DNA of 64,000 nt from Lysobacterales bacterium (GCA_022844135.1 JALHMG010000031.1:1-64000), one strand, 5' to 3'; counted from the first letter of the stretch, positions 51,448-61,202 are shown. Program-made: numbers and translations. Notes: generated by a model not told the origin, from the letters alone.

Positions 51448-52521
51448 CTAGCCGCACATCCACGCCGCCTGATCGTCGTACGCGCTCGCGCCCTCATGGG
51501 TCACCTCGTGCAGCTGATCGCCGAAGGCGTTGACTTCGATCACCCAGGCGCCGCGCGCGGTGACGATCAAATCGGCGCCGAACACTGCTGCGCCGGGAAA
51601 CTGTTGTGCGACGTTGGCAGCCGTTTGCTCTGCGGCAGCGGTCTCCGACGGCGCCAGCCAACCCGGGACCTCACGGCGATTGCCCAGATGCAAATTCGTG
51701 ATCGGCCCGTTTGCGCAGCGCGCAATGCGCTGGCGCGGCGCGCCGCGGTGGACCACGACCCGCAGGTCGAAACTGCCGCCGCCCGGTGCGCGCGGTTTGG
51801 CGATCCACCGTTCGGCGTAGACCGATCCACTGGCGCACAGCGTGTCGATGAGTGCGGCGATCTCTCGCGGCTCGCTGAACTCGCGCACCTTGAGCGTGTT
51901 GAAGAGGCGTCCGCCGTCGACCACGCCAGCGACGCTCGCGCGCCAACGATTGCCGCTACAGCGCAGCGCAATAACCCCACTGGCTGAGGACCCAAAACGC
52001 GACTTGACGAATATCCGCTCGCAGCCGGTTGCGCTCATGCGCTCGCGCAACTCATCGAAACTGGTCACCTCGCCCATGGTCGGCGGCACTGCGATGCCGG
52101 CTTGCGCCAATCGTTGTTGGCACAGCAGTTTGTCGGTCATCGCCAGAATGCTCTCGGCGTCGTTCACCCAGCGCTGCGCCTTGGCAGCGATGGCGCGCAA
52201 TACCCAGGCAAATCCCGCGAACCACTCGTCGCGCGCGTACACTTCGCCGAAAGCGCGCCGTCGAGGCGACGGGCGAGAAAGCTGCTCGGCGCCCAATTGG
52301 GTCCACCAGGCATCCAGCGCTTCGTTCTGGCCGGGCGCGTCGAACTTGTACCACTGGGCCTCGGGCAACGCCTGCTCAAAGGCGCGGCGATAGTCGAGCG
52401 CCAGCAGTGTCCCGCCGCGGCGCGCGATCGCGGCATCCATCTGCATCCGCCGCGATCGCGCCGCAGCGCCAACGTCGTTGCACTCGTCCACCGCATCGAT
52501 CAGGCACAGCGTTGCCGTCAC
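51448..52521 (-). CDS. STM4014-family ATP-grasp-like protein
   Basis: 357-aa protein with ATP-grasp features: TDKLLCQQRLAQAGIAVPPT (helix before the grasp), CERIFVKSRFGSSASGVIAL (ATP-binding Lys and glycine loop), VYAERWIAKPRAPGGGSFDL, and Mg ligands in VFGADLIVTARGAWVIEVNA. ATP-grasp enzymes join a carboxylate to an amine, thiol or amino acid. It is the first gene of the STM4014-4013-4012-4011-like cluster and starts at a GTG without a clear ribosome-binding site. Confidence 0.82.
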   Translation of the reverse strand: MTATLCLIDAVDECNDVGAAARSRRMQMDAAIARRGGTLLALDYRRAFEQALPEAQWYKFDAPGQNEALDAWWTQLGAEQLSRPSPRRRAFGEVYARDEWFAGFAWVLRAIAAKAQRWVNDAESILAMTDKLLCQQRLAQAGIAVPPTMGEVTSFDELRERMSATGCERIFVKSRFGSSASGVIALRCSGNRWRASVAGVVDGGRLFNTLKVREFSEPREIAALIDTLCASGSVYAERWIAKPRAPGGGSFDLRVVVHRGAPRQRIARCANGPITNLHLGNRREVPGWLAPSETAAAEQTAANVAQQFPGAAVFGADLIVTARGAWVIEVNAFGDQLHEVTHEGASAYDDQAAWMCG

Positions 52522-52659
52522 TCAGACACCGCAACTAAGCGCTCACCGTTGTCCTGCCGCGGGCCGGACACTTCGATAGTGGCGAATGTCATGGGCGGAA
52601 ATCATTCGGACGATCGATCGAGCATAAACAGCGGTCGATTCCGATGCTACGCCCTGAAC

Positions 52660-53154
52660 TCAGGCCGCGAGCCGCTCTTCGGCCGCAACATTCGGCCGAT
52701 AGGTCTCATAAACGATCACCGGAATACCCAGATCGCCAAGGTGATGCTCGATGAGCGGCTTCACCTCATCCCAATCCAGGCCGCCGACACCCGTGGCGAG
52801 GCGCGGCAGGGCGACGCTGATCCAACCTTCCCGACGGCATTCTTTCGCCAGCGCTTTAAGTGCGTGATTGACGTTGGCAACGCTGGCTTTGCCGGGTTTG
52901 GCGCCGTGTCCGTAAGCGCCTTCCTGCGTGAAGAGCGCCACCAGGCGCGGGCCTTCGGCACCAGCCCAGGTCCAGAGGCCGCCTTCTTTGGGGTGCTGGC
53001 TTTGGCAGTAGTGGCGAAAGTCCTTGTACATGGCGGGCAGGAACTCGCGCAATGTGTGCGCGAGGCCTTGACCGAAGTCGTCGTTCGGGGCGACGCCGTG
53101 GGCAATTGCCTGGGCATTGCTCATGAGAATGTCACCGCTGACGTAGCGAATCAT
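52660..53154 (-). CDS. Macrodomain protein (ADP-ribose binding)
   Basis: 164-aa single macrodomain. MIRYVSGDILMSNAQAIAHG opens the fold, followed by the catalytic/ligand loop DFGQGLAHTLREF and the second loop LPRLATGVGGLDWDEVKPLI. It resembles the ALC1/TARG1-like group, which removes ADP-ribose from glutamate or deacetylates O-acetyl-ADP-ribose. It lies 138 bp upstream of the STM4014-type gene on the same strand, so co-transcription is possible. Longer in-frame starts at 53178 and 53196 exist. Confidence 0.85.
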   Translation of the reverse strand: MIRYVSGDILMSNAQAIAHGVAPNDDFGQGLAHTLREFLPAMYKDFRHYCQSQHPKEGGLWTWAGAEGPRLVALFTQEGAYGHGAKPGKASVANVNHALKALAKECRREGWISVALPRLATGVGGLDWDEVKPLIEHHLGDLGIPVIVYETYRPNVAAEERLAA

Positions 53155-53263
53155 CGAAGTACCCTGGCCGACGGCCATCTGAGGAGATGGCGTCATTGTG
53201 GATGGGCGCCGGCAGAGGTGGGTTGATGTCGGTCAATCGCTACGCCGTCTGCGCTTGTCGATG

Positions 53264-53980
53264 TCAGGAACCCGCCGGCTTGCCGCAGAGCTTGAGGTTG
53301 GTGCGCACTGCGCGCGCCAGGCGCGCGTAGACATCTGCCTCCGACGGCGGATAGCTGTCCCGAATCGCAGCCTCATCCATCGACGCCAGCTCGCGATAGC
53401 TTTCGAGCACGGCCACGCATCCGCTGTGGTCACCTAGCTTGTGCCGGGTGATCGCCAGATCGCTGGCGATCCAACCATGATCAACACCGGTGAGCGTTCG
53501 CTCGCAGGTCGGGAGCACCGATTCCAGCATCGCGGCGGCATCGGCGAATCGCTTCTGGTCATAGGCCTTCTTGAAGGCCTTACGCTGCGCCGCAATACGA
53601 TCGGGCGCACATGCCGGCGCGATGGAAAGATAGACGCCGCCGAAGCCGGCGCGAGCCCCGCAAAAGTAGCGGCAGTGCTCGACATCGTTCTCGTCCTGCT
53701 CAACCAAGATGCCGTCGGCCTGAAGTGAAAACGAGATCCGGCACACCGCCTCATCGAAGGTCGGCAAGGCCGCGCTACCCGCGCGCACGTCGCCCTCCAG
53801 ATCGCAGGTATGGAAATTTGCGCCGACCTCATTGAGCGAGAAGCGCTGCGCTCCGTCGCGCACCGCTTCGACGCGCAAAGTACCGCGGCCGCCGTCGCTG
53901 ATATAGGTGCCCGGCGGCAATGGCTGCGCCGCTATCGATGCGCCGCTCAGCAGCGCGAACAGCCAAACCCAAGCTTGCAT
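53264..53980 (-). CDS. Exported hypothetical protein
   Basis: 238-aa exported protein with a signal peptide (MQAWVWLFALLSGASIAAQ) and about seven cysteines in the mature part (FHTCDLEGD, VCRISF, HCRYFCGA, PACAPD, PTCERT, SGCVAV, KLCGKP), suggesting disulphide bonding in the periplasm. The C-terminal half (about 130-235) is helical, with TPR-like spacing. Family not recognised. GGACGG precedes the ATG. Confidence 0.6.
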   Translation of the reverse strand: MQAWVWLFALLSGASIAAQPLPPGTYISDGGRGTLRVEAVRDGAQRFSLNEVGANFHTCDLEGDVRAGSAALPTFDEAVCRISFSLQADGILVEQDENDVEHCRYFCGARAGFGGVYLSIAPACAPDRIAAQRKAFKKAYDQKRFADAAAMLESVLPTCERTLTGVDHGWIASDLAITRHKLGDHSGCVAVLESYRELASMDEAAIRDSYPPSEADVYARLARAVRTNLKLCGKPAGS

Positions 53981-54175
53981 AAACACCGTCCAGAGCGAAA
54001 GCGGTCCATGCTACTCGGGACCGCAGACATCGTCCTCCCATGACGGACACCTCACTCGCGCGCTGGCGAACCGGGTCCGCCCTCAGCAACGCCGCCGCTT
54101 GATCGGCAGGCACTGCGATCGGGTCGAACGCGGAACGAGTCGTCGACCACACTCTTAGCCGCGGTTCGGGGAGAA

Positions 54176-55870
54176 TCAAGCTCTGGCGCCCAAGCCTTGC
54201 ATCTGAGTCAATGCCACGTCGGCCATCGCACGCGCCAGCGCCTCCTCGCCAACAAACACCTGACCGAGCCCGGATTCCTCCAATAAGCGCGCTTCCTCAT
54301 CATCGTGCGAGCGCACCAGTATTTTGATGCCCGGATTCAGCTGCCGGGCAATATCGGCCATCTTCAGCACGTCGATGCTGTCTGGCTTGGCGATGATCAG
54401 CAGCGCCGCGCGCGCGATGTGCGCTTGGATCAACGTCTCCGCAGCGCCCGCATCGCCGAGCACTGCGGGCTGCCCGCGCTGGCGGAGCGATTCGATTTGT
54501 TCGCGCTTGAGATCGACGACCACATGCTCGATGGCATGCTGCGAGAGCGCAGCGCTCAGGCGTCGACCCACGCGCCCGTGGCCCACCAGAACCACGTGAT
54601 GGGTTACGCGGTCGCTGGCGACAGACTCGGGAAGCTGCGATAAGGGATCGTCGTTGCTGTCGAATCTTGCAGCGCGCGGCGAGCGTGCGGCAACCATCCG
54701 GCAGACCGGATCAACGACCTTGAACATGAGCGGATTGAGCGCGATCGAGAGCAGCGCAGCAGCCAGAACCAGGCTTTGCCCCTGAACCGGGAGCAACCCA
54801 AGCGCCACACCCAGCGCGGCAACGATGAACGAAAACTCGCCGATCTGGGCGAGACTCGCGCCCACTGTGAGCGCCGTGTTCAGCGGATAGCGCAAAAGCA
54901 GCGCCAACGAGACCGCCGCCAGCGTCTTGCCGATCACAACGATGCCCAGAACCCAAGCCAGTTTTGCCGGTTCTGCCAGCAGCACCGCTGGATCGAACAA
55001 CATGCCTACCGACACGAAGAACAGCACGGCGAACGCGTCGCGCAGCGGCAAGGATTCCTCGGCGGCGCGGTGCGCGTATTCGGAGTTGCGCAGCATCATG
55101 CCGGCGAAGAATGCGCCCAACGCGAACGAGACATCGAAGAGCTTCGCCGCTCCGAAAGCCACGCCAATCGCCACCGCAATCACTGCCAACGTAAAGAGTT
55201 CCCGCGAACCGGTTTTGGCGACGATCCACAGCAGCGCCGGCAGCACCCGCTTGCCGACGACGAGCATCAGGACGACAAAGGCCGTGACCTTCGCCAAAGT
55301 CAGCCCCACGCGCGCGGCGATCCCGACGGCATCAGTGCCGCCGGCGAGAAACTGCGCCAGGACCGGCATCAGAACGAGCACCAGCACCATGACCAGATCC
55401 TCGACGATCAGCCACCCGACCGCGATCTGGCCATTGACCGATTCCAGCACGCCGCGAGCTTCCAGCGCTTTCAGCAAGACCACCGTGCTGGCCACCGAAA
55501 GACACAAACCGAAAATCAGGGCGGCAGGCCAATTCCAACCCCACGCGGTCGCCAGCGCTCCACCGAGTGCCGTAGCCACTACGATTTGAACGATCGCGCC
55601 CGGAATCGCGATACGTTTGACCGACATCAGATCGTCAAGCGAGAAGTGCAACCCAACGCCGAACATCAGCAGCATCACGCCGATCTCTGCGAGCTGAGCC
55701 GCAAGGCCGATGTCGGCCACAAAACCGGGCGTAGCGGGGCCGATGGCGATGCCGGCCAACAAATACCCGACGATCGGCGGAAGCTTGAGCCGGGCGGCTA
55801 CGATGCCCAGGATGCAGGCCAGTCCGAAGGCGGCAGCGATGGTGGCGATCAAGCTGATGTCGTGAGGCAT
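54176..55870 (-). CDS. Monovalent cation:proton antiporter-2 (KefB/YbaL-like)
   Basis: 564-aa CPA2 antiporter with about 12-13 helices (1-385) and a C-terminal RCK/TrkA-N domain (about 420-545; HVVLVGHGRVGRRLSAAL binds the nucleotide). PPIVGYLLAGIAIGPATPGF and LIVEDLVMVLVLVLMPVL are the transport-domain hallmarks. It probably exchanges K+ or Na+ for protons in response to NAD(H) or electrophile stress. No KefG/KefF-like ancillary gene is adjacent. The ATG at 55870 is favoured over 55897 because it begins directly with the first helix. Confidence 0.9.
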   Translation of the reverse strand: MPHDISLIATIAAAFGLACILGIVAARLKLPPIVGYLLAGIAIGPATPGFVADIGLAAQLAEIGVMLLMFGVGLHFSLDDLMSVKRIAIPGAIVQIVVATALGGALATAWGWNWPAALIFGLCLSVASTVVLLKALEARGVLESVNGQIAVGWLIVEDLVMVLVLVLMPVLAQFLAGGTDAVGIAARVGLTLAKVTAFVVLMLVVGKRVLPALLWIVAKTGSRELFTLAVIAVAIGVAFGAAKLFDVSFALGAFFAGMMLRNSEYAHRAAEESLPLRDAFAVLFFVSVGMLFDPAVLLAEPAKLAWVLGIVVIGKTLAAVSLALLLRYPLNTALTVGASLAQIGEFSFIVAALGVALGLLPVQGQSLVLAAALLSIALNPLMFKVVDPVCRMVAARSPRAARFDSNDDPLSQLPESVASDRVTHHVVLVGHGRVGRRLSAALSQHAIEHVVVDLKREQIESLRQRGQPAVLGDAGAAETLIQAHIARAALLIIAKPDSIDVLKMADIARQLNPGIKILVRSHDDEEARLLEESGLGQVFVGEEALARAMADVALTQMQGLGARA

Positions 55871-55976
55871 ACCAAGACCATTCCTGATGTTCGGCAAAGT
55901 GTACTGGTAGTTGCATGTTCATTTCGGCAGACAGGGCGTCGATACTCCGATGTCATCAAGACCAACAGGCGCCTGC

Positions 55977-56504
55977 ATGCGCCCTCTACTCATCCTCGAT
56001 CTCGACGAAACGCTGATCTACGCCTCAGAGGCGCCTTTGGATCGCCCCTGCGACTTCATGGTCGGACCGTACTTCGCTTACGAGCGGCCGGCACTGCGCA
56101 GCTTTCTGGCTGCGATGCGAGAGCACTTCGAGCTGGCGGTGTGGACTTCGTCGAGCGCTCCGTATGCGGCGTTGGTGGTTGCCACGATTTTCGACTCGCC
56201 GCCGGCGTTCGTGTGGGCGCGCGAGCGTTGCACGTGGCGCTACTTTCCGGAGAGCCGGGACGGCGAGTGGACGAAGAACCTGTCGAAGCTCAAGCGCCAC
56301 GGATATCGACTCGAACGGGTGCTGATGGTTGATGACACGCCGAGTAAATTAGCGAAGCACTACGGCAATCTGGTGCGCGTCGCGCCCTTTTTCGGCGCCA
56401 CCGACGATCGCGAATTGCCAGCGCTCGCGGCCTATCTGCCACCACTTGCTGCCGCTGGCAACGTGCGGCGTATCGAGAAGCGCGGCTGGCGCGCCAGCAT
56501 TTGA
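55977..56504 (+). CDS. FCP1-like (NLI-interacting factor) HAD phosphatase
   Basis: 175-aa HAD-superfamily phosphatase of the FCP1/SCP type. Catalytic motif LILDLDETLIYA (DxDET) is at about residues 6-16, motif II in VWTSSSAPYA, motif III/IV in RVLMVDDTPSKLAKHYGNLV. Members dephosphorylate proteins in eukaryotes; the bacterial substrate is not known. It is divergent from the antiporter gene. An upstream ATG at 55950 would add nine residues. Confidence 0.85.
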   Translation: MRPLLILDLDETLIYASEAPLDRPCDFMVGPYFAYERPALRSFLAAMREHFELAVWTSSSAPYAALVVATIFDSPPAFVWARERCTWRYFPESRDGEWTKNLSKLKRHGYRLERVLMVDDTPSKLAKHYGNLVRVAPFFGATDDRELPALAAYLPPLAAAGNVRRIEKRGWRASI

Positions 56505-56585
56505 CGCGTCGCGCGAGAACTTTTCACAGCTGCGAATCGCACACGCCATGCAAAGAGCGTCCGGCAGCGTGTATCGTCGTTCGCG

Positions 56586-58853
56586 ATGGCGCCGATCCGT
56601 ACATCGTGGTGGATATTGCTGACCGGGATGATCTACCCGGCACTGGCGCATGCAGACGATTCCTCCTGGCACCACTGGTCTGTGGACCTCCTGGTCGTGG
56701 GCTTCGCCGCGCTGATGGTGCTGCGCTATCGCAATCGCGTGCAGGAACTGGCGCAGGCACAGGAGGCATTGCGCGAGCGCGATGAGCGGCTGAAGCTGGC
56801 GCTCGGCGCCAGCAGCGATGGTTATTGGGATTTCGATCTGGCGCGCGATGTCATCTACCGTTCGGCGGTGGATATGGACAAAGGCCTGGTCGTCGAACGC
56901 ACCTTCACCGGGATCGAGTTCAAGCACCGCATCCACCGCGACGATGTGCAGAAATTCGACGCCGCACTGGCGCGCCATCTGTCCGGCAAGGATCGCCTGC
57001 TCGAAGTTGAATTCCGCATGCAGGACGGCGGCGATCGCATGCGCTTTGTCGCCGTGCGCGGCGCCACCGTCAAGCGCAACGGCGAAGGCGCGCCGCTGCG
57101 TATCGCCGGCACATTCCGCGACCTCAGCTTGATGCGCAATGCGCAGCGCTTGAGCCGCATCGCCGAGGAAGTTATCGAGTCGATGCAAGAAGCCGTGGCG
57201 GTGACCAACCAGAGCCATGAGTTCGTGATGGTCAATCCGGCATTCGAGGCGATGAGCGGATTTAAGGTCGATGAGATCGTCGGCCAGTCGAGCGCACTTC
57301 TCAATTCCGATCGCCACGACCCGGACTTTTATCGTCGGCTGCGCAATACGCTGGAGCAGTTGGGCCAATGGCAGGGCGAGATCTGGCAGCGGCGCAAGAA
57401 TGGCGAAGAGCGTTTGCTGGCGCTACGCACCAATCGCATCGAGCTGGATCAGGACGGCGAGCGATTGTTCGTGTCGGTGCTCGCCGATATCACCGAACGC
57501 CGCCATGACGAGCGACGCCTTGAGCGTCTGGCCAGCCACGATGGACTGACCGGCGTGGCCTCGCGCAACTTCTTTATGCAGCAACTGGACCAGTTGCTGG
57601 AACGAAGCAGCCCGAACGATGGTGTGTTGGGCGTACTCGAAATCGACCTGGATCGCTTAAAGCATGTCAATGAAACGCTCGGCCACGATACCGGCGATGA
57701 GCTGCTGCAGGCGGTCGCGTTGCGGCTGGAAGCGTGCTTGTCGCCCGGCGATCTGCTGGCGCGCCTCGGCAGCGACGAGTTCGCGATTGCGCCCACCGCA
57801 GCGCGCGATACCGATGCGCTGGTCTGGTATGCGCAGTTCCTCATTTCGGCCTTCAACGAGCCGTTCCCGCTCCGCGGTCGGCAAATCGCCATCACGCCGA
57901 GCATTGGCATCAGCTTGTGGCCGGAGCATGGCTGGGACGCTCGGCATCTTGTGAACGCCGCCGACTCGGCGATGTACGAGGCCAAAGGCGAGGGCCGCAA
58001 TACGTTCCGGTTCTACTCGCCCGCGCGCAACCAGGCGATTCGCGATCGGCTGGAAATGGAGCGCCGCGTGCGTATTGCGGTGGAGCGCAACGAATTCTTG
58101 CTGCTCTATCAGCCGCGGTACTCGGTGAGCAGCCAGCGCGTCACCGGTTTCGAGGCGCTGCTGCGCTGGCGGCACCCGGAACGGGGTCTCGTCAGTCCCG
58201 ATGAGTTCGTCGGAATCCTGGAAGAAACCGGGTTGGTCGTGCCGGTGGGACGCTGGGTCTTGAGCGAGGCCTTGGCTCAGGTACGCGAGTGGCGGCAGCG
58301 CGGGTATCAGGATGTGTCGGTCTCCGTGAACGTGTCGCAGCGTCAGATCCGCGACGGCACCTTGCAGCAGTTCGTCGCGATTCTCCTTAACGAGCTGGGC
58401 TTGCGCGGCGATGCGCTGGAAATCGAAATCACCGAGAGCCAACTGATGGACGATCCGGAGTCGGCCATTGCGCAGCTCGATGAACTGCATCGCCTGGGAC
58501 TGCGTATCGCCATCGACGACTTCGGCACTGGCTATTCCTCGCTCTCGCATCTGCGGCGCCTGCCGATCGACATCCTCAAGGTCGACAAAGCCTTCGTCGC
58601 CGATCTGCCAGGCGACAGCGACTCGGGCGTGATCATCGAAACCATTTTTGGCATGGCGCGCACGCTCAAACTCGGCGTCGTTGCCGAGGGCGTGGAGACC
58701 GAGCCGCAGGCAAGATTCCTGAGCAATCTCGGTATCGATGAGATTCAGGGCTACTGGTTCTCCAGGCCCATCACCGCCGATAACTGCCTGCCGTTGCTGG
58801 AAGGCAAGGGCGTACGGCATGCGACGCTGCGTAGCGTAGGCGGGGCGGCATGA
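56586..58853 (+). CDS. PAS-GGDEF-EAL cyclic-di-GMP phosphodiesterase, predicted
   Basis: 755-aa membrane signalling protein. An N-terminal signal/TM region (about 1-50) is followed by two PAS-like domains (about 60-185 and 195-305), a GGDEF domain (about 315-470) and an EAL domain (about 485-740). The GGDEF motif reads GSDEF, so cyclase activity may be weak or lost. The EAL domain keeps EALLRW, SVNVSQ, EITES, IDDFGTGYSS, KVDKAF and AEGVE, so it should hydrolyse c-di-GMP. It is unlinked to the pilus operon at the left end but could affect it through surface signalling. Confidence 0.9.
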   Translation: MAPIRTSWWILLTGMIYPALAHADDSSWHHWSVDLLVVGFAALMVLRYRNRVQELAQAQEALRERDERLKLALGASSDGYWDFDLARDVIYRSAVDMDKGLVVERTFTGIEFKHRIHRDDVQKFDAALARHLSGKDRLLEVEFRMQDGGDRMRFVAVRGATVKRNGEGAPLRIAGTFRDLSLMRNAQRLSRIAEEVIESMQEAVAVTNQSHEFVMVNPAFEAMSGFKVDEIVGQSSALLNSDRHDPDFYRRLRNTLEQLGQWQGEIWQRRKNGEERLLALRTNRIELDQDGERLFVSVLADITERRHDERRLERLASHDGLTGVASRNFFMQQLDQLLERSSPNDGVLGVLEIDLDRLKHVNETLGHDTGDELLQAVALRLEACLSPGDLLARLGSDEFAIAPTAARDTDALVWYAQFLISAFNEPFPLRGRQIAITPSIGISLWPEHGWDARHLVNAADSAMYEAKGEGRNTFRFYSPARNQAIRDRLEMERRVRIAVERNEFLLLYQPRYSVSSQRVTGFEALLRWRHPERGLVSPDEFVGILEETGLVVPVGRWVLSEALAQVREWRQRGYQDVSVSVNVSQRQIRDGTLQQFVAILLNELGLRGDALEIEITESQLMDDPESAIAQLDELHRLGLRIAIDDFGTGYSSLSHLRRLPIDILKVDKAFVADLPGDSDSGVIIETIFGMARTLKLGVVAEGVETEPQARFLSNLGIDEIQGYWFSRPITADNCLPLLEGKGVRHATLRSVGGAA

Positions 58854-58945
58854 GGGCCGGGGATTGCGCGGACCGGTTTCGAACTCTGTGATTGCGTTTT
58901 TCGCCTATCGGGCAGAGCTAATAAGCTCGTTGGGATTTGATTACG

Positions 58946-58998
58946 AAAAGCGAGGGCACGAGGGGCGGAGCCAATCGCTTGCGAGCGACGCTCGCGTC
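58946..58998. repeat. Interspersed palindromic repeat, copy 4
   Basis: AAAAGCGAGGGCACGAGGGG, then an inner stem GCGAGC-GAC-GCTCGC. It shares about 40 bp with the copies at 16072 and 25991. It lies 20 bp before the start codon of the MFS-like gene, again at the 5' end of a gene. Confidence 0.8.
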
Positions 58999-59019
58999 CA
59001 TTCTTAGCCGTAGTCGCCA

Positions 59020-60282
59020 ATGCCTACCACTCGCCAGTACCCGCAAGAAATCCTCAACTGGGCGCTGCTCAGCGTCGGCATGGGCGCGGTCGAGGGTGCG
59101 GCGATTGCGGCGCTGGTGAAGGCGCGTTACACCGGCGCCGCGCCGCCGCTTGCCATCGACATCGCTATCGCGCTGGTCATGGGCGCAAACGCTTATTCCA
59201 ATCTCGCCAGCTTTCTTTTCGCCGCACATCAACTCGGTCGCGACAAGATTCGCTTGACCGTGCTCTGGCAGGCGATCGCCATGTTCGCAGTGCTCCTGCT
59301 GGCGCTGACGCCCGACAACGCGACCGGCCTGGTGCTGGTGGTCTTGTTGACCATCGTTGCGCGCGTCGCCTGGGTGGGCGTGATCACGTTGCGCGCGGTC
59401 GTCTGGCGCAACAACTTTCCGAGCACGGCACGGGCGCGATTGGCATCCAAGCTGGCCGCGCTGAATGCGATCGTGATGGCGACCATGGCCTTTGCCATCG
59501 GTTGGTTGCTGGAACATCGGCCCGGCGCTTTGCCGTGGTTGTTCGCAAGCGCCGGATTGATCGGCATCGTTGGCGCCTGGCGCTATCTGGTGATTCGCTT
59601 GCGCGGACATGGACTGCTCCGTGAGCGAGAGCGTGCGCTGAAGTCCGATGGCGATTTGAAACCCAGCGTAGCCGCGTTTCGTCGCGTCCTGGCGGCCGAT
59701 CCCATTTATCGCGACTACATGCGCAGCATGTTCGTCTTCGGCAGCGGCAATTTGATGCTGCCGGCGCTGGTGCTGCTGGTGGCTGCGGAGAAACTGGCGC
59801 TGCCCGTGCTGTGGCAGGTGGCGCTGATATCGACGGTGCCGCTCTTGATGCTGCCCTTCGCTGTCGGGCCTTGGGCGAAGTTCTTCGACCGCGTTCATAT
59901 CGTCGAGTTTCGCGTTGTACACGCGTGGAGCTTTGTGGCGACCAGCGCGGTGTTTTTTCTCGCTGCGATGTTGTCGAACGTGTGGCTGTTGGGCCTGGGC
60001 TCGCTGCTGCTCGGTGCCGGTTATGCTGGCGGCCAGCTGGGATGGAACTTGGGGCACAACGATTTTTCCAGACCGGAGCAAGCGGCGCTGTATATGGGAG
60101 TGCACACCACGCTCACTGGCGTGCGTGGCCTGCTGGCGCCAGTTGCGGGCGTGCTGCTCTACCGCGTGCTGGAAGTCGCTCATCACGGCAGCGGGTTCTT
60201 CGCGCTGCTGCTGCCACTGGCGTTGAACCTGATCGGGGCTTTCAGCTTTCTGGCGATGCAACGCGCGCGAGGGCAGGCATGA
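59020..60282 (+). CDS. MFS-type transporter
   Basis: 420-aa inner-membrane protein with about 11-12 predicted helices in two halves separated by a cytoplasmic loop rich in Arg/Lys (RLRGHGLLRERERALKSDGD, about 195-215). The organisation is that of the major facilitator superfamily, without a clear subfamily signature; substrate unknown. The first residues (MPTTRQYPQEILNWALLSVG) follow a palindromic repeat and no ribosome-binding site is seen. It overlaps miaA by ATGA, an unusual partner. Confidence 0.7.
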   Translation: MPTTRQYPQEILNWALLSVGMGAVEGAAIAALVKARYTGAAPPLAIDIAIALVMGANAYSNLASFLFAAHQLGRDKIRLTVLWQAIAMFAVLLLALTPDNATGLVLVVLLTIVARVAWVGVITLRAVVWRNNFPSTARARLASKLAALNAIVMATMAFAIGWLLEHRPGALPWLFASAGLIGIVGAWRYLVIRLRGHGLLRERERALKSDGDLKPSVAAFRRVLAADPIYRDYMRSMFVFGSGNLMLPALVLLVAAEKLALPVLWQVALISTVPLLMLPFAVGPWAKFFDRVHIVEFRVVHAWSFVATSAVFFLAAMLSNVWLLGLGSLLLGAGYAGGQLGWNLGHNDFSRPEQAALYMGVHTTLTGVRGLLAPVAGVLLYRVLEVAHHGSGFFALLLPLALNLIGAFSFLAMQRARGQA

Positions 60283-61190
60283 TTCTGGCGATCGCCGGTC
60301 CCACCGCTGCCGGGAAAAGCGCACTCGGCATGGCGCTCGCCGAATCCATCGGCGGCGAAATCGTCAGCGTCGATTCGGCGCAGGTATATCGGGGCCTGGA
60401 CATCGGCAGCGCCAAGCCGAGTCTTGAGGAACGGCAGCGCGTTCGCCATTGGCTGATCGATATCCGCGAGCCGACCGACAGCTACTCGGCGGCCGATTTC
60501 TGCGCCGATGCGCGCGCCGCGATTGCCGACATTGAGGGACGCGGCAAGACGCCGATACTCGTTGGCGGCACGATGCTGTACTTGCGCGCATTGCGCGATG
60601 GGCTCTCGGCGCTGCCGAGCGCCGACGCGGCCGTTCGCGCCGCCTTGCAACTCGAACTGGCGAGCCGCGGATTGGCGGCCTTGCACGAGGAGCTGGCGCG
60701 CGTCGATCCACAGAGCGCTGCGCGCATCCATCGCAACGACACACAGCGCACGCTGCGTGCGCTTGAGGTGTTTCGAAGCACAGGCAAGCCCATGAGCGCG
60801 CAACTAGGATCCGCTGAGGCCGGTGTGCCGCTCAACATCGTTGCTGTGGCGCCCGCCGATCGTGCTGTGTTGCACCAGCGCATCGAAGCGCGGCTCGTGG
60901 CGATGTTCGCAAGCGGATTCATCGACGAAGTGCGTATCCTCATGAATCAACATGGCATGCATCCGGATCTACCGTCGATGCGCAGCGTTGGCTACCGGCA
61001 GGTATGGGCACACCTGAGCGGCGAGTACGACGCCAACGAGTGCTTGCAGCGGGCGCTGTTCGCAACACGACAACTGGCGAAACGACAGCTGACGTGGCTG
61101 CGTGGGGACAGTGCGATTACCTGGATCGATCCGACACGCGTGGATTTCAGGGCGACAGTCGATCGGCTTGCCAGGCAACTCCCGAACTGA
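60279..61190 (+). CDS. miaA: tRNA dimethylallyltransferase
   Basis: 303-aa enzyme that isopentenylates A37 of tRNAs reading UNN codons. P-loop IAGPTAAGKS (residues 5-14), the DSAQVYRGLDIGSAKPS tRNA-binding element, VGGTMLYLRALRDGLSALPS and the RIHRNDTQRTLRALEV segment are all conserved. It is coupled to the MFS gene. hfq is not next to it here (the sequence converges on cysA instead), unlike many gammaproteobacteria. Confidence 0.95.
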   Translation: MILAIAGPTAAGKSALGMALAESIGGEIVSVDSAQVYRGLDIGSAKPSLEERQRVRHWLIDIREPTDSYSAADFCADARAAIADIEGRGKTPILVGGTMLYLRALRDGLSALPSADAAVRAALQLELASRGLAALHEELARVDPQSAARIHRNDTQRTLRALEVFRSTGKPMSAQLGSAEAGVPLNIVAVAPADRAVLHQRIEARLVAMFASGFIDEVRILMNQHGMHPDLPSMRSVGYRQVWAHLSGEYDANECLQRALFATRQLAKRQLTWLRGDSAITWIDPTRVDFRATVDRLARQLPN

Positions 61191-61202
61191 ACATGCGGCT
61201 CG

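Noticed and set aside
58918..60324. 468-codon minus-strand frame opposite the MFS-type gene
   Set aside because: Composition (Gln/His/Arg-rich, no hydrophobic core) is that of an antisense shadow of a membrane protein.
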